The notes under the pieces: generated by a model
What the model saw: only the letters and a program-made list of their open reading frames with translations
Databases searched by the model: none
Told to the model about the DNA's origin: nothing
Translations under genes and position numbers: made by a program
NCBI GenBank assembly: GCA_963752815.1
Contig: CAVVZI010000006.1
Location: 496,001-560,000, forward strand
DNA length: 64,000 nucleotides
Source: Sva-07 sp963752815
GTDB lineage: Bacteria; Actinomycetota; Acidimicrobiia; Acidimicrobiales; Ilumatobacteraceae
Reading direction: 5' to 3'
In this document: piece by piece, positions 7,804 through 16,283 of the stretch
Position numbering within the stretch: position 1 is the first letter of the stretch
Layout of the letters: each line of letters starts with the position of its first letter

Positions 7804-8448
7804 ATGGGGACCGGGCACTGGCCGCTGTTCGACCTGGTGGTCGAGACGCCGCGCCTGACCCTGCGCTACGTCGACGACGATCTGGCGGTCGAACTCATCG
7901 ATCTCGCTGGTCGCGGGATCCACGATCCCGCGACGATGCCGTTCTCGATCCCGTGGACCGACCTTCCCTCTCCCCGGTTCGAACGCGAGGCGCTGCAGTT
8001 CTACTGGAGTCGCCGAGCAGGGCTGCGGCCCGACGACTGGTCGCTGCAGATGGCGGTCATCGTCGACGGCGTGACCGTCGGACTGACCGATCTGCTGGCG
8101 AGGGACTTCCCGCGGTTGCGCGGTGTGGCGACCGGATCGTGGCTCGGTCGTGAGTTCCAGGGCCGCGGGATCGGCAAGGAGATGCGGATCGCGACGTTGA
8201 CGCTCGGCTTCGACGGTCTCGGCGCCGAGTATGCGACGACCGGTGCGTTCCACGACAACGCGGCGTCGATCGGCGTCACCACGTCGCTCGGCTACGAGCC
8301 GACCGGGTGGCGCGACACGCTCCGACGCGACGAGCGCGACAAGCTCCTGGAGTACCGCATGTCCCGCGAACACTGGCTGACGATCCGGCGCGACGACATC
8401 ACGATCGACGGACTCGAGCCGTGCCTCGACCTGCTCGGCGTGCCGTGA
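7804..8448 (+). CDS. GNAT-family N-acetyltransferase (RimJ/RimL type)
   Basis: Predicted 214 aa. The N-terminus VVETPRLTLRYVDDDLAVEL is typical of RimJ/RimL-like GNATs, and GSWLGREFQGRGIGKEMR is the acetyl-CoA binding motif A (Q/R-x-x-G-x-G/A). The AFHDNAASIGVTTSLGYEP segment is the usual motif B. Acceptor unknown. A CACACT element 6 nt before the ATG is a weak variant of the TANNNT boxes seen elsewhere. Confidence 0.85.
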   Translation: MGTGHWPLFDLVVETPRLTLRYVDDDLAVELIDLAGRGIHDPATMPFSIPWTDLPSPRFEREALQFYWSRRAGLRPDDWSLQMAVIVDGVTVGLTDLLARDFPRLRGVATGSWLGREFQGRGIGKEMRIATLTLGFDGLGAEYATTGAFHDNAASIGVTTSLGYEPTGWRDTLRRDERDKLLEYRMSREHWLTIRRDDITIDGLEPCLDLLGVP

Positions 8449-8482
8449 CGGTCACGCCAGCGGTCCTTGCAGAATGGGAGCC

Positions 8483-8611
8483 ATGATCGCCTCCGGCATG
8501 GAGTGGTTGACCGGATGGGACAGCTGGATGCTGGTCCTGTGGGCCATCGCCCTCCCGATCGTCCTGGTCTATGCCACCGCACGATGGCTGATCGACCGTA
8601 CGAAGCGGTAG
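8483..8611 (+). CDS. Putative 42-aa single-pass membrane peptide
   Basis: A short frame of 42 codons starting at ATG 8483 encodes a peptide with one hydrophobic helix (WMLVLWAIALPIVLVYATA) followed by a positive tail (RWLIDRTKR). A GGGAG motif ends 2 nt before the ATG, closer than ideal. It starts 34 bp after the GNAT gene on the same strand. Conservation cannot be tested here, so this is a candidate only. Confidence 0.4.
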   Translation: MIASGMEWLTGWDSWMLVLWAIALPIVLVYATARWLIDRTKR

Positions 8612-8718
8612 GTCTTCTCGACGGGGACGGAACCCGGCGACCGCGACAAGCGGGCGCCGGGCATCCTCAGGTCCCGAGACCACGGCCAACGACGAGCGCC
8701 GCCGATGAAGCGGTCTAC

Positions 8719-9568
8719 ATGACCGAAGGCCTCCGCCGATGGCGTCGGGCCACGATGGGACTCTCGTCATCGCCATCGGCAGCCTGCCGCTCCTGCTCGA
8801 GTCAAGCGAGCGCAGCTGCCTAGCGACAGGATTTTCCTCGACGTCGTGAACGTTCTGGTGCTCGTCGCCTTCGCCGTCGACTACGCGGTGGAGCTGATCC
8901 TGGCCTCGCAGCGCGGGATCTATGTCCGGAAGGAATGGACGAGCGCAGCGATCGTGCTCAGCCAGGCGATCTCACTCCTGCCCGGACTAGCGGGCTTCGG
9001 AGTACTGCGTGCGTTTCGTGCTGCTCGCCTCTTCCGGGTGGTGGCCGTCGTCCTGCGTCTCCTCGCTGTCGGCGGCGCCGCAGCGACCGAGGGACGAGCG
9101 ATTCTGCGAAAGAAAGCGGCACGGTTTGCTCTGGGTCTCGCAGCCTTCACCTGGCTCATGTCAGCGGTGGCGTTCACGCTCGCGGAGAACGTGAGCGAAA
9201 CGGGGACCTTGAACTCGTTCGGTGATGCGCTCTGGTGGTCCGCGGCCACGATCACGACCGTCGGATACGGCGACATCTATCCGGTCACTGCGCTCGGTCG
9301 TGTCGTCGGGGTGTTCACCATGCTCGTCGGAATCTCCACGTTCGCGGTCGTCACGGCGAAGGTCGCGGAGTTCCTCGTCCGGAGCCGACATGGACGACAG
9401 ACGAACCGTGAGTGGAGAATCGCAACCGTGAACCCGCAGCGTCGGGTTGGGAAGATTCGGGCTACCAGCTCCGACAACTGCCGTCGGCCAACGAACCGAA
9501 AGCGTGCAGCTGCGGATCAGGCCGCGGAAGCGGGACCTGGCTCTCCCAGCGCCGTCGGCGTAGCATGA
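8719..9568 (+). CDS. Voltage-gated-type potassium channel (two frameshifts near the N-terminus)
   Basis: The unbroken frame from 8846 lacks its N-terminus. Reading back through two one-base restorations (about 8752 and 8815) adds MTEGLRRWRRAT, GTLVIAIGSLPLLLLE and LPSDRIFLDVVNV, giving about 283 aa. The protein has an S1-S4-like bundle with a basic S4 (LRAFRAARLFRVVAVVLR), the selectivity filter TVGYGD preceded by ALWWSAATIT, and a final helix VGVFTMLVGISTFAVVTAKV. The last about 65 residues are hydrophilic and unlike other channels, so the true stop may have been lost to a further indel. It should conduct K+ across the inner membrane. Confidence 0.75.
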
Positions 9569-9600
9569 TCGGTGGAGCGCGACAACATGGACGACATGGC

Positions 9601-9807
9601 ATGACCGATCCGAGGCACGACGCCGAGCGGACTGCGAGCGCCCCACGGATCGCCGGGTATCGCTACCCGACGCCGACTGGCGAACCGTGCCCGCGCACCG
9701 TTCGTGTCGACGGCACGATCGAGTTCGGCGGCAACTGCCAAGCCTGCGGTTTCTGCTTGCTGTATGCCGAGCTCGTCGACCAGACGGACGCTCGGCCTCT
9801 CGGGTAG
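9601..9807 (+). CDS. Small Cys-containing hypothetical protein
   Basis: Predicted 68 aa with a single C-x2-C-x2-C cluster (GNCQACGFCLLYAELVD) near the C-terminus and an upstream Cys (GEPCPRTVRVDG). I do not recognise the family. The cluster could bind zinc or an iron-sulfur centre. It follows the channel gene by 32 bp. An ATG at 9601 was chosen because earlier in-frame ATGs fall in the channel tail; no strong ribosome site is seen. Confidence 0.4.
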   Translation: MTDPRHDAERTASAPRIAGYRYPTPTGEPCPRTVRVDGTIEFGGNCQACGFCLLYAELVDQTDARPLG

Positions 9808-9989
9808 GCCCGATTGAGCGCAGACGGTCGCGGGATGGAAGCGGTCGACGTTCGGGCTGGGCAACGCTGGTCGGCGCGAATCGGCAGCGACCCCGACATC
9901 CAGATCGTCGGTCGCGCCACACGACAACCGCTGCCTGAGCGCCCGGACGCCTACTTGGCGCTCATGATTTGCTTCCGGAGGGTTCGGCA

Positions 9990-10016
9990 GGAAACCCTTA
10001 TGTTGTAAGGGTTTCC
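9990..10016. terminator. Perfect hairpin just downstream of tRNA-Pro
   Basis: GGAAACCCTTA (9990-10000) pairs with TAAGGGTTTCC (10006-10016), an 11-bp perfect stem with a 5-nt loop. It begins 7 bases beyond the 3' end of the leftward tRNA gene, the right place for its transcription terminator or processing signal. No T-run follows on the tRNA strand. Confidence 0.5.
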
Positions 10017-10023
10017 CACAGCG

Positions 10024-10098
10024 TCGGGCTGGGGAGATTCGAACTCCCGACCTCTTGTCCCCCAGACAAGCGCGCTAACCAAGCTGCGCCACAGCCCG
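10024..10098 (-). tRNA. tRNA-Pro (anticodon GGG)
   Basis: The complementary strand folds as a tRNA: acceptor arm CGGGCTG (10098-10092) pairs with CAGCCCG (10031-10025), the anticodon stem CTTGT/ACAAG encloses the loop CTGGGGG with anticodon GGG, and the T arm contains the standard GTTCGAATC. CCA is not encoded. The GGG anticodon reads CCC and CCT proline codons. Confidence 0.93.
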
Positions 10099-10142
10099 TG
10101 CGTGTGGACCGCCGACTCTAGCGACGTCGGGGCCACTCCCCT

Positions 10143-10157
10143 CCTCCGAGACGGAGG
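10143..10157. terminator. Short GC hairpin between der operon and tRNA-Pro
   Basis: CCTCCG (10143-10148) pairs with CGGAGG (10152-10157) around a 3-nt loop, in the 68-bp gap between the end of the leftward zinc-ribbon gene and the tRNA gene. It is placed to end transcription of the der operon. No T-run. Confidence 0.35.
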
Positions 10158-10166
10158 GATTCGGCG

Positions 10167-10385
10167 TCAGAGGTTTCCGGTGGCGATCTGCCAGAACCGC
10201 CAACTGAGGTAGACGACGAGTACCCCCACGAGCAACTTGAAGTGCCACGGAGTCTTCTCGTCGGACTTCTCGTCGTCGTCGTGGACGTGCGGCTCCTCGA
10301 CCAGTTCCCCGCATTGCGGGCACGTCCCGTCGTCGTTCATCGAGTTCGGTGTCCAGTACTTCGAACACGCCTCGCAGTACGGCAT
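10167..10385 (-). CDS. Small zinc-ribbon membrane protein downstream of der
   Basis: Predicted 72 aa. Two CxxC knuckles (CEACSKYWTPN and CPQCGE) form a probable zinc ribbon; a charged His/Asp linker (EEPHVHDDDEKSDEK) leads to one membrane helix (FKLLVGVLVVYLSWRFW). It lies 12 bp after der on the same strand, with AGGAAG as a ribosome site. No function is known to me; its position suggests co-expression with der. Confidence 0.7.
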   Translation of the reverse strand: MPYCEACSKYWTPNSMNDDGTCPQCGELVEEPHVHDDDEKSDEKTPWHFKLLVGVLVVYLSWRFWQIATGNL

Positions 10386-10397
10386 CAGATCTTCCTG

Positions 10398-11801
10398 TCA
10401 CTCACGCTTGCGAACACGGATCTTCATCGCCGTCGACCCGAGGTCGAACTCGTCACGGATCGCTCGCTCGATGAACCGCAGGTACGGCCGACCGATCTCC
10501 CGGTTGACGAACAGCGTGAACGTCGGTGGGTCGATCGCACCCTGCACGGCGTAGAGGATCTTGGCGCCGTGCGGCGCCGGGTTGCGCTGCTGCGCGGCGG
10601 CGATGACCTTGTTGACGTCCCTGGTCGGCACCCTCGTGTGGTACTGCGAGATCGCTTCGGTCAGCAGCGGGTGCAGCTTCTCGACGTTCTTGCCGGTCAG
10701 GGCCGAGATCTTCAGGACCGGCGCGTCGCCGACGAAACCGAGCATCCGCCGCACCTCCCCCAGCACCTCGAGGCGCTCCTCGGTGCCGACCAGATCCCAC
10801 TTGTTGAGCACGATCACCGTCGGGCAGCCGGCGGCGTCGACCCGTTCCGCCAAGCGCTGATCCTGCGCCGTGACACCGACGGTCGCGTCGATCACGACCA
10901 GGGCGATGTCGGCGTCGTCGATCGCACGCAGGGCGCGGACGAACGAGTAGTACTCCGCCGGGTCGTCGATCTTCGCCTTGCGTCGCATGCCCGCGGTGTC
11001 GACGAACACGATCGGCCCGTCGTCGGTGTCGACGAGCGTGTCGATCGAGTCGCGGGTGGTGCCGGCGAGGTCGTGGACCACGGCTCGGTCGGCGCCGACC
11101 AGGCGGTTGAACAACGTCGACTTGCCGACGTTCGGCCGTCCGACGATGGCGACCCGCGGCGGGGCCGCCTCCTCGGTCGGCTCGTCGTCGGTGTCGTCGG
11201 GCCAGGGGTCGTCCTCGTCGTAGGCCGGCGGCCGCCGGGCCTCGTCCGAGAACTGTTCGAGGACCAGGTCGAGCAGGTCGCCGGCGCGCCGTCCGTGCAG
11301 CGCGCTCACGGGCACCGGCTCGCCGAGACCGAGGCTCATGAACTCCCACATCTCGTTCTCACGGCGCTCGTTGTCGGCCTTGTTCGCGACGACGATCACC
11401 GGGGTGTGCGTGCGGCGGATCCAGTTGGCGATCGTCTGGTCGTCGTCGGTGAGCCCCACCGAAGCGTCGACGACGAACAGCACGACGTCGGCCTCCTTCA
11501 CCGCGGCCTCGACCTGCCGGCTCACCTTCGCCTCGAGCGCGTCACCACCGGGCATCCAGCCGCCGGTGTCGACCACCTGGAACGGGATGTCGAGCCACTC
11601 GGCTTCGTGGTCCTTGCGGTCGCGGGTGATGCCCGGACGGTCTTCGACGATCGCCTCCTGGTGGCCGACGACACGGTTGAACAGCGTGCTCTTGCCGACA
11701 TTCGGTCGTCCGATGATGACGACGGTCGGCAGGCGCGGCGGGGCCGCGACGTCGGTGTCGTCACCCGATCGTCGAGTGTCGGGGGTCGGGTCGTTGGCCA
11801 T
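10398..11801 (-). CDS. der: Ribosome-associated GTPase Der (EngA)
   Basis: Predicted 467 aa with the tandem GTPase layout unique to Der. After a 25-residue lead, the first G domain has GRPNVGKSTLFNR (G1), PGITRD (G2), DTGG (G3) and NKAD (G4); the second (about residue 210 on) repeats GRPNVGKSTLFNR, AGTTRD, DTAG and NKWD. A C-terminal KH-like domain ends the protein. Der is needed for 50S subunit assembly. It follows the DUF512 gene by 15 bp on the same strand, so the two form an operon. No frame disruption. Confidence 0.97.
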   Translation of the reverse strand: MANDPTPDTRRSGDDTDVAAPPRLPTVVIIGRPNVGKSTLFNRVVGHQEAIVEDRPGITRDRKDHEAEWLDIPFQVVDTGGWMPGGDALEAKVSRQVEAAVKEADVVLFVVDASVGLTDDDQTIANWIRRTHTPVIVVANKADNERRENEMWEFMSLGLGEPVPVSALHGRRAGDLLDLVLEQFSDEARRPPAYDEDDPWPDDTDDEPTEEAAPPRVAIVGRPNVGKSTLFNRLVGADRAVVHDLAGTTRDSIDTLVDTDDGPIVFVDTAGMRRKAKIDDPAEYYSFVRALRAIDDADIALVVIDATVGVTAQDQRLAERVDAAGCPTVIVLNKWDLVGTEERLEVLGEVRRMLGFVGDAPVLKISALTGKNVEKLHPLLTEAISQYHTRVPTRDVNKVIAAAQQRNPAPHGAKILYAVQGAIDPPTFTLFVNREIGRPYLRFIERAIRDEFDLGSTAMKIRVRKRE

Positions 11802-11816
11802 CAGGGTGTCCGTTTC

Positions 11817-13275
11817 TCAGTGTTCGTTCAGGGCGTTGCGCAGCGAGATGCCGTCGGTCGGCACGACTTCCACGATGCGGGGCAGTTCGTCGATCGTGAT
11901 CCCGTCGAGGAATCGTCCCTCGTCGGACAGGCACACGTCGGGGAGCAGGTAGCGATGGCCGTCGGGTTGGGTGGCCAGCACGGCGCTCACGTCGGCGCCC
12001 GTGATGAGCCCGGTCACCCCGGTGTTGCCGCCGAAGAAGTCGTTGACGACGGGCAGCACGCGGATGTCGGTCCGGTCGAGCGAGTCGACGAGCGGGCCGA
12101 TGATGCGCGCCCCGAGCTCGCCGGTCAGCACCGCCACCGGTGCGGACCGGCGCGGCGTCAGGCTGATGCTGACCGCCGTCGGCCGACCTGTTGCGTTGTG
12201 CCTGACCCCGCGCGACAGGTTGGTGGAGGGCGGTGTAGGAGGCGGGGTTGGGTGGGGCGTCGACGGCGGCGAAGAAGCCGCGTTGCACGCCCGTCGACTG
12301 CGTCGCCCGGCCCTGGAACTCCGCTTCGAACGTGCGGGCCATCCCGATGCCGTCCTCGTGCATCGGGAAGCCGTCGTACCGTTCGGCGTCGGGGAACGGC
12401 CGCTCGGCCATCAGGTAGTACTCGTCGGCGGCGTAGAGCATCCGGCGCCCGAGCGTGGCCTGGAACACGTCCTGCCAGTCGGCCACGGCATCGACGACCG
12501 CTCGGGCCTCCTCGACCGTGTGCAGCCGCATGGCCGGCTCGCGGTTGAACTTCGAGATACCGAGCGGGACGAGGGCCACCGAGTCGAGCTCGGGATACTG
12601 ATCGAGGATGCCGGCGAACGTGTCGTCGAGGATCGCGCCGTCGTTGACACCCGGGCACACCACGATCTGGCCGCGCACGGTGATGCCGTGATCGAGCAGC
12701 GCCCGCAACCAGCGCAGGCTCATGCCGCCCCGCGGGTTCTTCAGCATCTGACTGCGCACGTCGGGATCGGTGGCGTGGATGCTCACGTGCAGCGGCGACA
12801 ACCGCTCGGTGACCACGCGTTCGAGGTCGGCCTCGGTGAAGCGGGTGAGCGTGGTGAAGTTCCCGTAGAGGAACGACAATCGGTAGTCGTCGTCCTTGAG
12901 GTAGAGACTCGACCGCATCCCTTTGGGGAGCTGGTAGATGAAGCAGAACTCGCAGTGGTTGTCGCAGGTGCGCACGCGGTCGAACACCGCGCTCGACACC
13001 TCGACGCCGAGCGACTCCCCAGCCGCCTTGACGATCGAGAAGGAGAGTTCGAGACCGCCGCGGCTGACGTCGAGGTCGATCTCGGCGTCGTCGGCGGCGA
13101 GCTGCCACTCGATGATGTCGCGAGGCATCACTCCGTTGACCCGGATGATCTCGTCGCCCACCGCGATCCCGTGTTCGGCGGCCGCCGACCCGGCGGCAAC
13201 CGCCACGACCATGGGCGCGAGCGACCGCTTGGTGCGGGGCACGGGCGCGGAAAGGTCGGTGGGGGTAGCAGCCAT
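11817..13275 (-). CDS. DUF512 PDZ/radical-SAM protein (one frameshift)
   Basis: Corrected by one base near 12184 this gives about 485 aa. Order: PDZ-like domain (APMVVAVAAGSAAAEHGIAV, GDEIIRVNG), then radical-SAM-like Cys motif CDNHCEFCFIYQLPKGM, then the DUF512 region (NDGAILDDTFAGIL, RRMLYAADEYYLMAERPFP), and a C-terminal domain (VLTGELGARIIGPLVDSL, DFFGGNTGVTGLITG). DUF512 proteins are commonly encoded next to der, as here; their reaction is unknown. A palindromic repeat (12186-12220) lies in the linker before the C-terminal domain, at the frame break, and reads as QPVARGQAQRNRS. Confidence 0.8.
12186..12220. repeat. Palindromic repeat family A, copy inside DUF512 gene
   Basis: ACCTGTTGCG (12186-12195) and CGCGACAGGT (12211-12220) form a 10-bp stem with one G-T pair around a 15-nt loop. 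Loop and right arm match the copy at 16247-16283 over more than 20 bases (TGCCTGACCCCGCGCGACAG is shared). This copy lies within a coding region, next to a frame break. Confidence 0.7.
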
Positions 13276-13329
13276 GGGATACCGGTGAGTCAGGCTACCT
13301 GCGGTTGTTCTGGGTAGATTCGAGGGCAC

Positions 13330-14415
13330 ATGACGAGTGACACGACGGCCGACACCGATTCGGAGCCTGACAGTCCGGGTTCACGGGTTGATCAGGTGTT
13401 GCTCGCCGAGCCGCGGGGTTTCTGTGCCGGTGTCGAGATGGCGATCAAGGCGTTGGCGTGGATGGTCCGTTCGTTCCCGGCGCCGGTCTACTGCTACCAC
13501 GAGATCGTGCACAACCAGCTGGTCGTGCAGCGTTTCGAACGGCTGGGCGTGGTGTTCGTCGACGACATCGCCGAGATCCCGCCGGGGATGCCGATCATGC
13601 TGTCGGCGCACGGTTCGGCTCCCGAGGTCGTGGAGGCCGCTCGGGCCCGCGGGGCGTACGTCGTCGACTCGGTGTGTCCCCTCGTCACCAAGGTCCACCA
13701 CGAGGTGAAGGTGCGGGCCGGGAAGGGCTACCGCATCCTGTATGTCGGCCACGAAGGGCACGAGGAGGCGGTCGGCACGATGGCGGTCGCGCCGGACGCG
13801 ATCGACCGGGTGCAGTCGGTCGCCGAGGTCGACGCGCTCGACCCGATCGACCAACCCGTTGCACTCCTCGCCCAGACGACCCTGTCGCACCGCGACTGGG
13901 ACGACGTGGCGGTGGCGGTCAAGCGCCGGTTCCCGCAGGTGTGGACGCCCGGACGCAGCGATCTGTGCTTCGCCACGACCAACCGGCAGGCCGCGCTGAT
14001 GGAACTCGCCCACCGGTGTGACGCGATCGTGGTGCTCGGCTCGGCCAACTCGTCGAACACGCAGGCGCTCGAACAGCTCGCCCGCGAGGCCGGCTGCCAG
14101 CGGGTCTACCGGGTCAACGGCGTCGATGAACTTCCCGACGACCTCGCCGGGATCGTCGGGGTCACGGCCGGCGCCTCGGCGCCCGAGGAGCTCGTCGCCG
14201 AGGTACTGGACTTCCTGCGCCCGTCGAACGGCGTCGAACTCGTGAGCATCACCGACGAGAACGAGTACTTCCCGCCGCCGCGCAACATCCGCGACCTCCA
14301 GCTGTCGATCGAGACCGCGGCGACGGTGATGCTGGGCGGCAGCCTGCTGAGCCGGCCCGGGATGGACGACCGCAGCGTCGGCGCGAGCGACGTCCTCACC
14401 GCCCTCGCTCTGTGA
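13330..14415 (+). CDS. ispH: 4-hydroxy-3-methylbut-2-enyl diphosphate reductase
   Basis: Predicted 361 aa. The three iron-sulfur Cys are in place: Cys32 (RGFCAGV), Cys116 (VDSVCPLVTK) and Cys213 (SDLCFATTNRQ). YCYHEIVHN, VGHEGHEEAVGT and LGSANSSNTQAL carry the active-site His, Glu and Ser/Asn residues. It performs the last step of the MEP pathway, making IPP and DMAPP. The first about 20 residues are an acidic lead outside the core. TAGATT (13315-13320) lies 9 nt before the ATG. Divergent from the DUF512/der operon with 54 bp between starts. Confidence 0.97.
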   Translation: MTSDTTADTDSEPDSPGSRVDQVLLAEPRGFCAGVEMAIKALAWMVRSFPAPVYCYHEIVHNQLVVQRFERLGVVFVDDIAEIPPGMPIMLSAHGSAPEVVEAARARGAYVVDSVCPLVTKVHHEVKVRAGKGYRILYVGHEGHEEAVGTMAVAPDAIDRVQSVAEVDALDPIDQPVALLAQTTLSHRDWDDVAVAVKRRFPQVWTPGRSDLCFATTNRQAALMELAHRCDAIVVLGSANSSNTQALEQLAREAGCQRVYRVNGVDELPDDLAGIVGVTAGASAPEELVAEVLDFLRPSNGVELVSITDENEYFPPPRNIRDLQLSIETAATVMLGGSLLSRPGMDDRSVGASDVLTALAL

Positions 14416-14471
14416 TCGGCTGACGGTCCTCGAGCATTGACCTGCGAAGGACGGCCTCGCAGAATGCATGC

Positions 14472-14882
14472 ATGGCCTTCTATTCGTACCTGTTCTTCAG
14501 CGGCAACTGTCGCGAGGCGTTCACGCGCTACCAGGAGATCTTCGGCGGCGAACTCCGGCTGATCGCGATGTCCGATGCGCCTCCAGGAGAGGCACCCGCC
14601 GATCCCGCCGCGGCCGACCTGATCATGCACGCCTCGCTGACGAACGGTGACGATCTGCTCATGGCGTCCGACGACCCGACGGGCGACGCCAGCGGTGCCG
14701 TCGGCTTCTCGGTCAACTTCTCGACGCCCGACACCGCTCGGGCCCGCGAAGTGTTCGACCAGTTGTCCGACGGTGGCGAGGTCCGGGCGCCGCTGGCCGA
14801 GACGTTCTTCTCGCCGGCCTTCGGCATGTGCGTCGACCGTTTCGGGATCCCCTGGATGGTCAGCGCCGATCCACCGACCTGA
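14472..14882 (+). CDS. VOC / PhnB-like glyoxalase-fold protein
   Basis: Predicted 136 aa with the PhnB-type pattern: YLFFSGNCREAFTRYQEIFG near the N-terminus, LIMHASLTNGDDLLMASDD in the middle, and FGMCVDRFGIPWMV at the end. Such proteins have the vicinal-oxygen-chelate fold; many are uncharacterised. It lies 56 bp after ispH. Convergent with the acyl-CoA dehydrogenase gene across a hairpin. Confidence 0.85.
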   Translation: MAFYSYLFFSGNCREAFTRYQEIFGGELRLIAMSDAPPGEAPADPAAADLIMHASLTNGDDLLMASDDPTGDASGAVGFSVNFSTPDTARAREVFDQLSDGGEVRAPLAETFFSPAFGMCVDRFGIPWMVSADPPT

Positions 14883-14925
14883 CCCGGCCGATCAAGCGCG
14901 ATCGAGCGAGCCCGCGCTCGGCAAC

Positions 14926-14966
14926 GCGTGAACAATCTGCGCACCTACGCCGCACATTGTTCACGC
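14926..14966. terminator. Long hairpin in the convergent VOC / acyl-CoA dehydrogenase gap
   Basis: GCGTGAACAAT (14926-14936) pairs with ATTGTTCACGC (14956-14966); after a C-C mismatch the stem continues with TGCG/CGCA, so about 15 pairs in all. It lies between two convergent stops (14882 and 14980) and probably serves both directions. Confidence 0.5.
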
Positions 14967-14979
14967 ATTCCGAGTTGGA

Positions 14980-16194
14980 TCAGTTGCGCGGGACCTCGGA
15001 CCAGGGCACCTCGCGGTCGACGCGGACGTCGCCGGGGAGGCCGAGCACGCGCTCGCCGAGGATGTTCTTCATCACCTCGGTGGTGCCACCCTCGATCGAG
15101 TTGGCCCGGCTGCGCAGGAACGCCTTCTGGAGCGTGTCGGAACCCATCGCCGTCTCCGGCCGGATCATCTCGTAGCTGCCGTACAGCATTCCCTCGGCAC
15201 CCATGAGGTCGACGACCATCGAGTAGATGTCCTTGTTGAGGTCGGCCGAGGCCATCTTGCCGATCGAACCCTCCGGGCCCGGATCGCCCATCTTGCGGTT
15301 CTGGTTGGCGCGGATGTTCGTGAGCCGCAGCACCTCGGCACGGGCCCACAGCTTCATCACCTCGTCGAGCGCGGCCGGGTCCTTGCGGTCGTCGGGCAGC
15401 GCGCTCCACGTGGCGGTGAGCGCGCCGATCGTGCCCGAGCCCTTCGTCGGGATCGCGCCGCCGATCGACACCCGCTCGTTCATCAACGTCGTGAGCGACA
15501 CGCGCCAGCCGTCGCCCGGGCTGCCGAGCATCTCCTCGGCGGGGATGCGGGTGTCGCTGAAGAAGACCTCGTTGAACTCGGCCTCGCCGGTCATCTGGCG
15601 CAGTGGCCGGATCTCGACTGTCGGATCGTGCATGTCGACGACGAACGCGGTCAGACCGGCGTGCTTGACCGCCTGCGGGTCGGTGCGGACGACGAGCAGT
15701 CCCCACCGCGACAGGTGCGCGAGGGTGGTCCAGACCTTCTGACCGTTGCAGATCCACTCGTCGCCGTCCTTGACCCCCGTCGCCGACAGCCCGGCGAAGT
15801 CCGATCCGGATCCCGGCTCGGAGAACAGCTGGCACCAGATCTCCTCGCCCGTGAACAGCGGACGCAGGTAGCGGGACTTCTGCTCCTCGCTCCCCCACAC
15901 GGCGACCGTGGGCCCGGTCATGCCGTGGCCGATCGGGTTGCGGTACATCGGGTTCGGGGCGCCCTCGGCGTAGACCCGCTCGTTGATCTGCTTCTGCAGC
16001 TTCGGGGTCAGGCCGAGGCCGCCGTGCCCTTCGGGGAAGTGCACCCACGCGAGGCCGCGGTCGAACTGCTCGCCGAGGAACACCTTGGGATCGGTGGTGG
16101 CGGGCGGGAAGGAGGCGAGAAGGTCGTCGACGAGTTCGGCGACGCGGCGCTCATCGGCGCTCAGCTCGGAGGTCGGGGCATCGATCACGGTCAT
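14980..16194 (-). CDS. Acyl-CoA dehydrogenase
   Basis: Predicted 404 aa. Recognisable segments: HGGLGLTPKLQKQI, QLFSEPGSGSDFAGL (FAD/substrate loop), WICNGQKVWTTLAHLSRWGL, and a C-terminal SIEGGTTEVMKNILGERVLG typical of the family. It oxidises acyl-CoA to enoyl-CoA using FAD; chain length cannot be told. The ATG at 16194 has TACGTT (16206-16201) 6 nt upstream, which fixes this start over earlier in-frame ATGs. Neighbouring acyl-CoA ligase and, further away, enoyl-CoA hydratase could act in the same degradation route. Confidence 0.92.
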   Translation of the reverse strand: MTVIDAPTSELSADERRVAELVDDLLASFPPATTDPKVFLGEQFDRGLAWVHFPEGHGGLGLTPKLQKQINERVYAEGAPNPMYRNPIGHGMTGPTVAVWGSEEQKSRYLRPLFTGEEIWCQLFSEPGSGSDFAGLSATGVKDGDEWICNGQKVWTTLAHLSRWGLLVVRTDPQAVKHAGLTAFVVDMHDPTVEIRPLRQMTGEAEFNEVFFSDTRIPAEEMLGSPGDGWRVSLTTLMNERVSIGGAIPTKGSGTIGALTATWSALPDDRKDPAALDEVMKLWARAEVLRLTNIRANQNRKMGDPGPEGSIGKMASADLNKDIYSMVVDLMGAEGMLYGSYEMIRPETAMGSDTLQKAFLRSRANSIEGGTTEVMKNILGERVLGLPGDVRVDREVPWSEVPRN

Positions 16195-16246
16195 GCTCGG
16201 AACGTAGTTGGCGACGTGGCTGCGCCTGCAACCGTGCACGCCGCCG

Positions 16247-16283
16247 AACCTGTCGCGAAGTGCCTGACCCCGCGCGACAGGTT
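16247..16283. repeat. Palindromic repeat family A, intergenic copy
   Basis: AACCTGTCGCG (16247-16257) pairs perfectly with CGCGACAGGTT (16273-16283) around a 15-nt loop. It begins right at the stop codon of the leftward SirB1-like gene and precedes the acyl-CoA dehydrogenase gene, so it would form a 3' hairpin in the SirB1 transcript. The second copy is at 12186-12220. Confidence 0.7.

Noticed and set aside
9814..10008. A 64-codon plus-strand frame (TTG start) between the Cys-rich gene and the tRNA
   Set aside because: No ribosome site or promoter box, ends inside the tRNA-side hairpin, no recognisable family; kept only as unexplained sequence.
10024..10098. tRNA-Pro 3' end as an attachment site for an integrated element
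   Set aside because: No duplicated tRNA fragment, integrase or foreign-looking gene cluster is seen on either side.
9951..10136. A 61-codon frame covering the tRNA-Pro gene
   Set aside because: It reads straight through the tRNA (GREFESPQPD is the typical translation of a tRNA T-arm), so it is spurious.
10242..12548. A 768-codon open frame on the plus strand opposite der and the DUF512 gene
   Set aside because: It is antisense to two well-supported genes, has Arg/Asp/Val-rich shadow composition and no recognisable domain.
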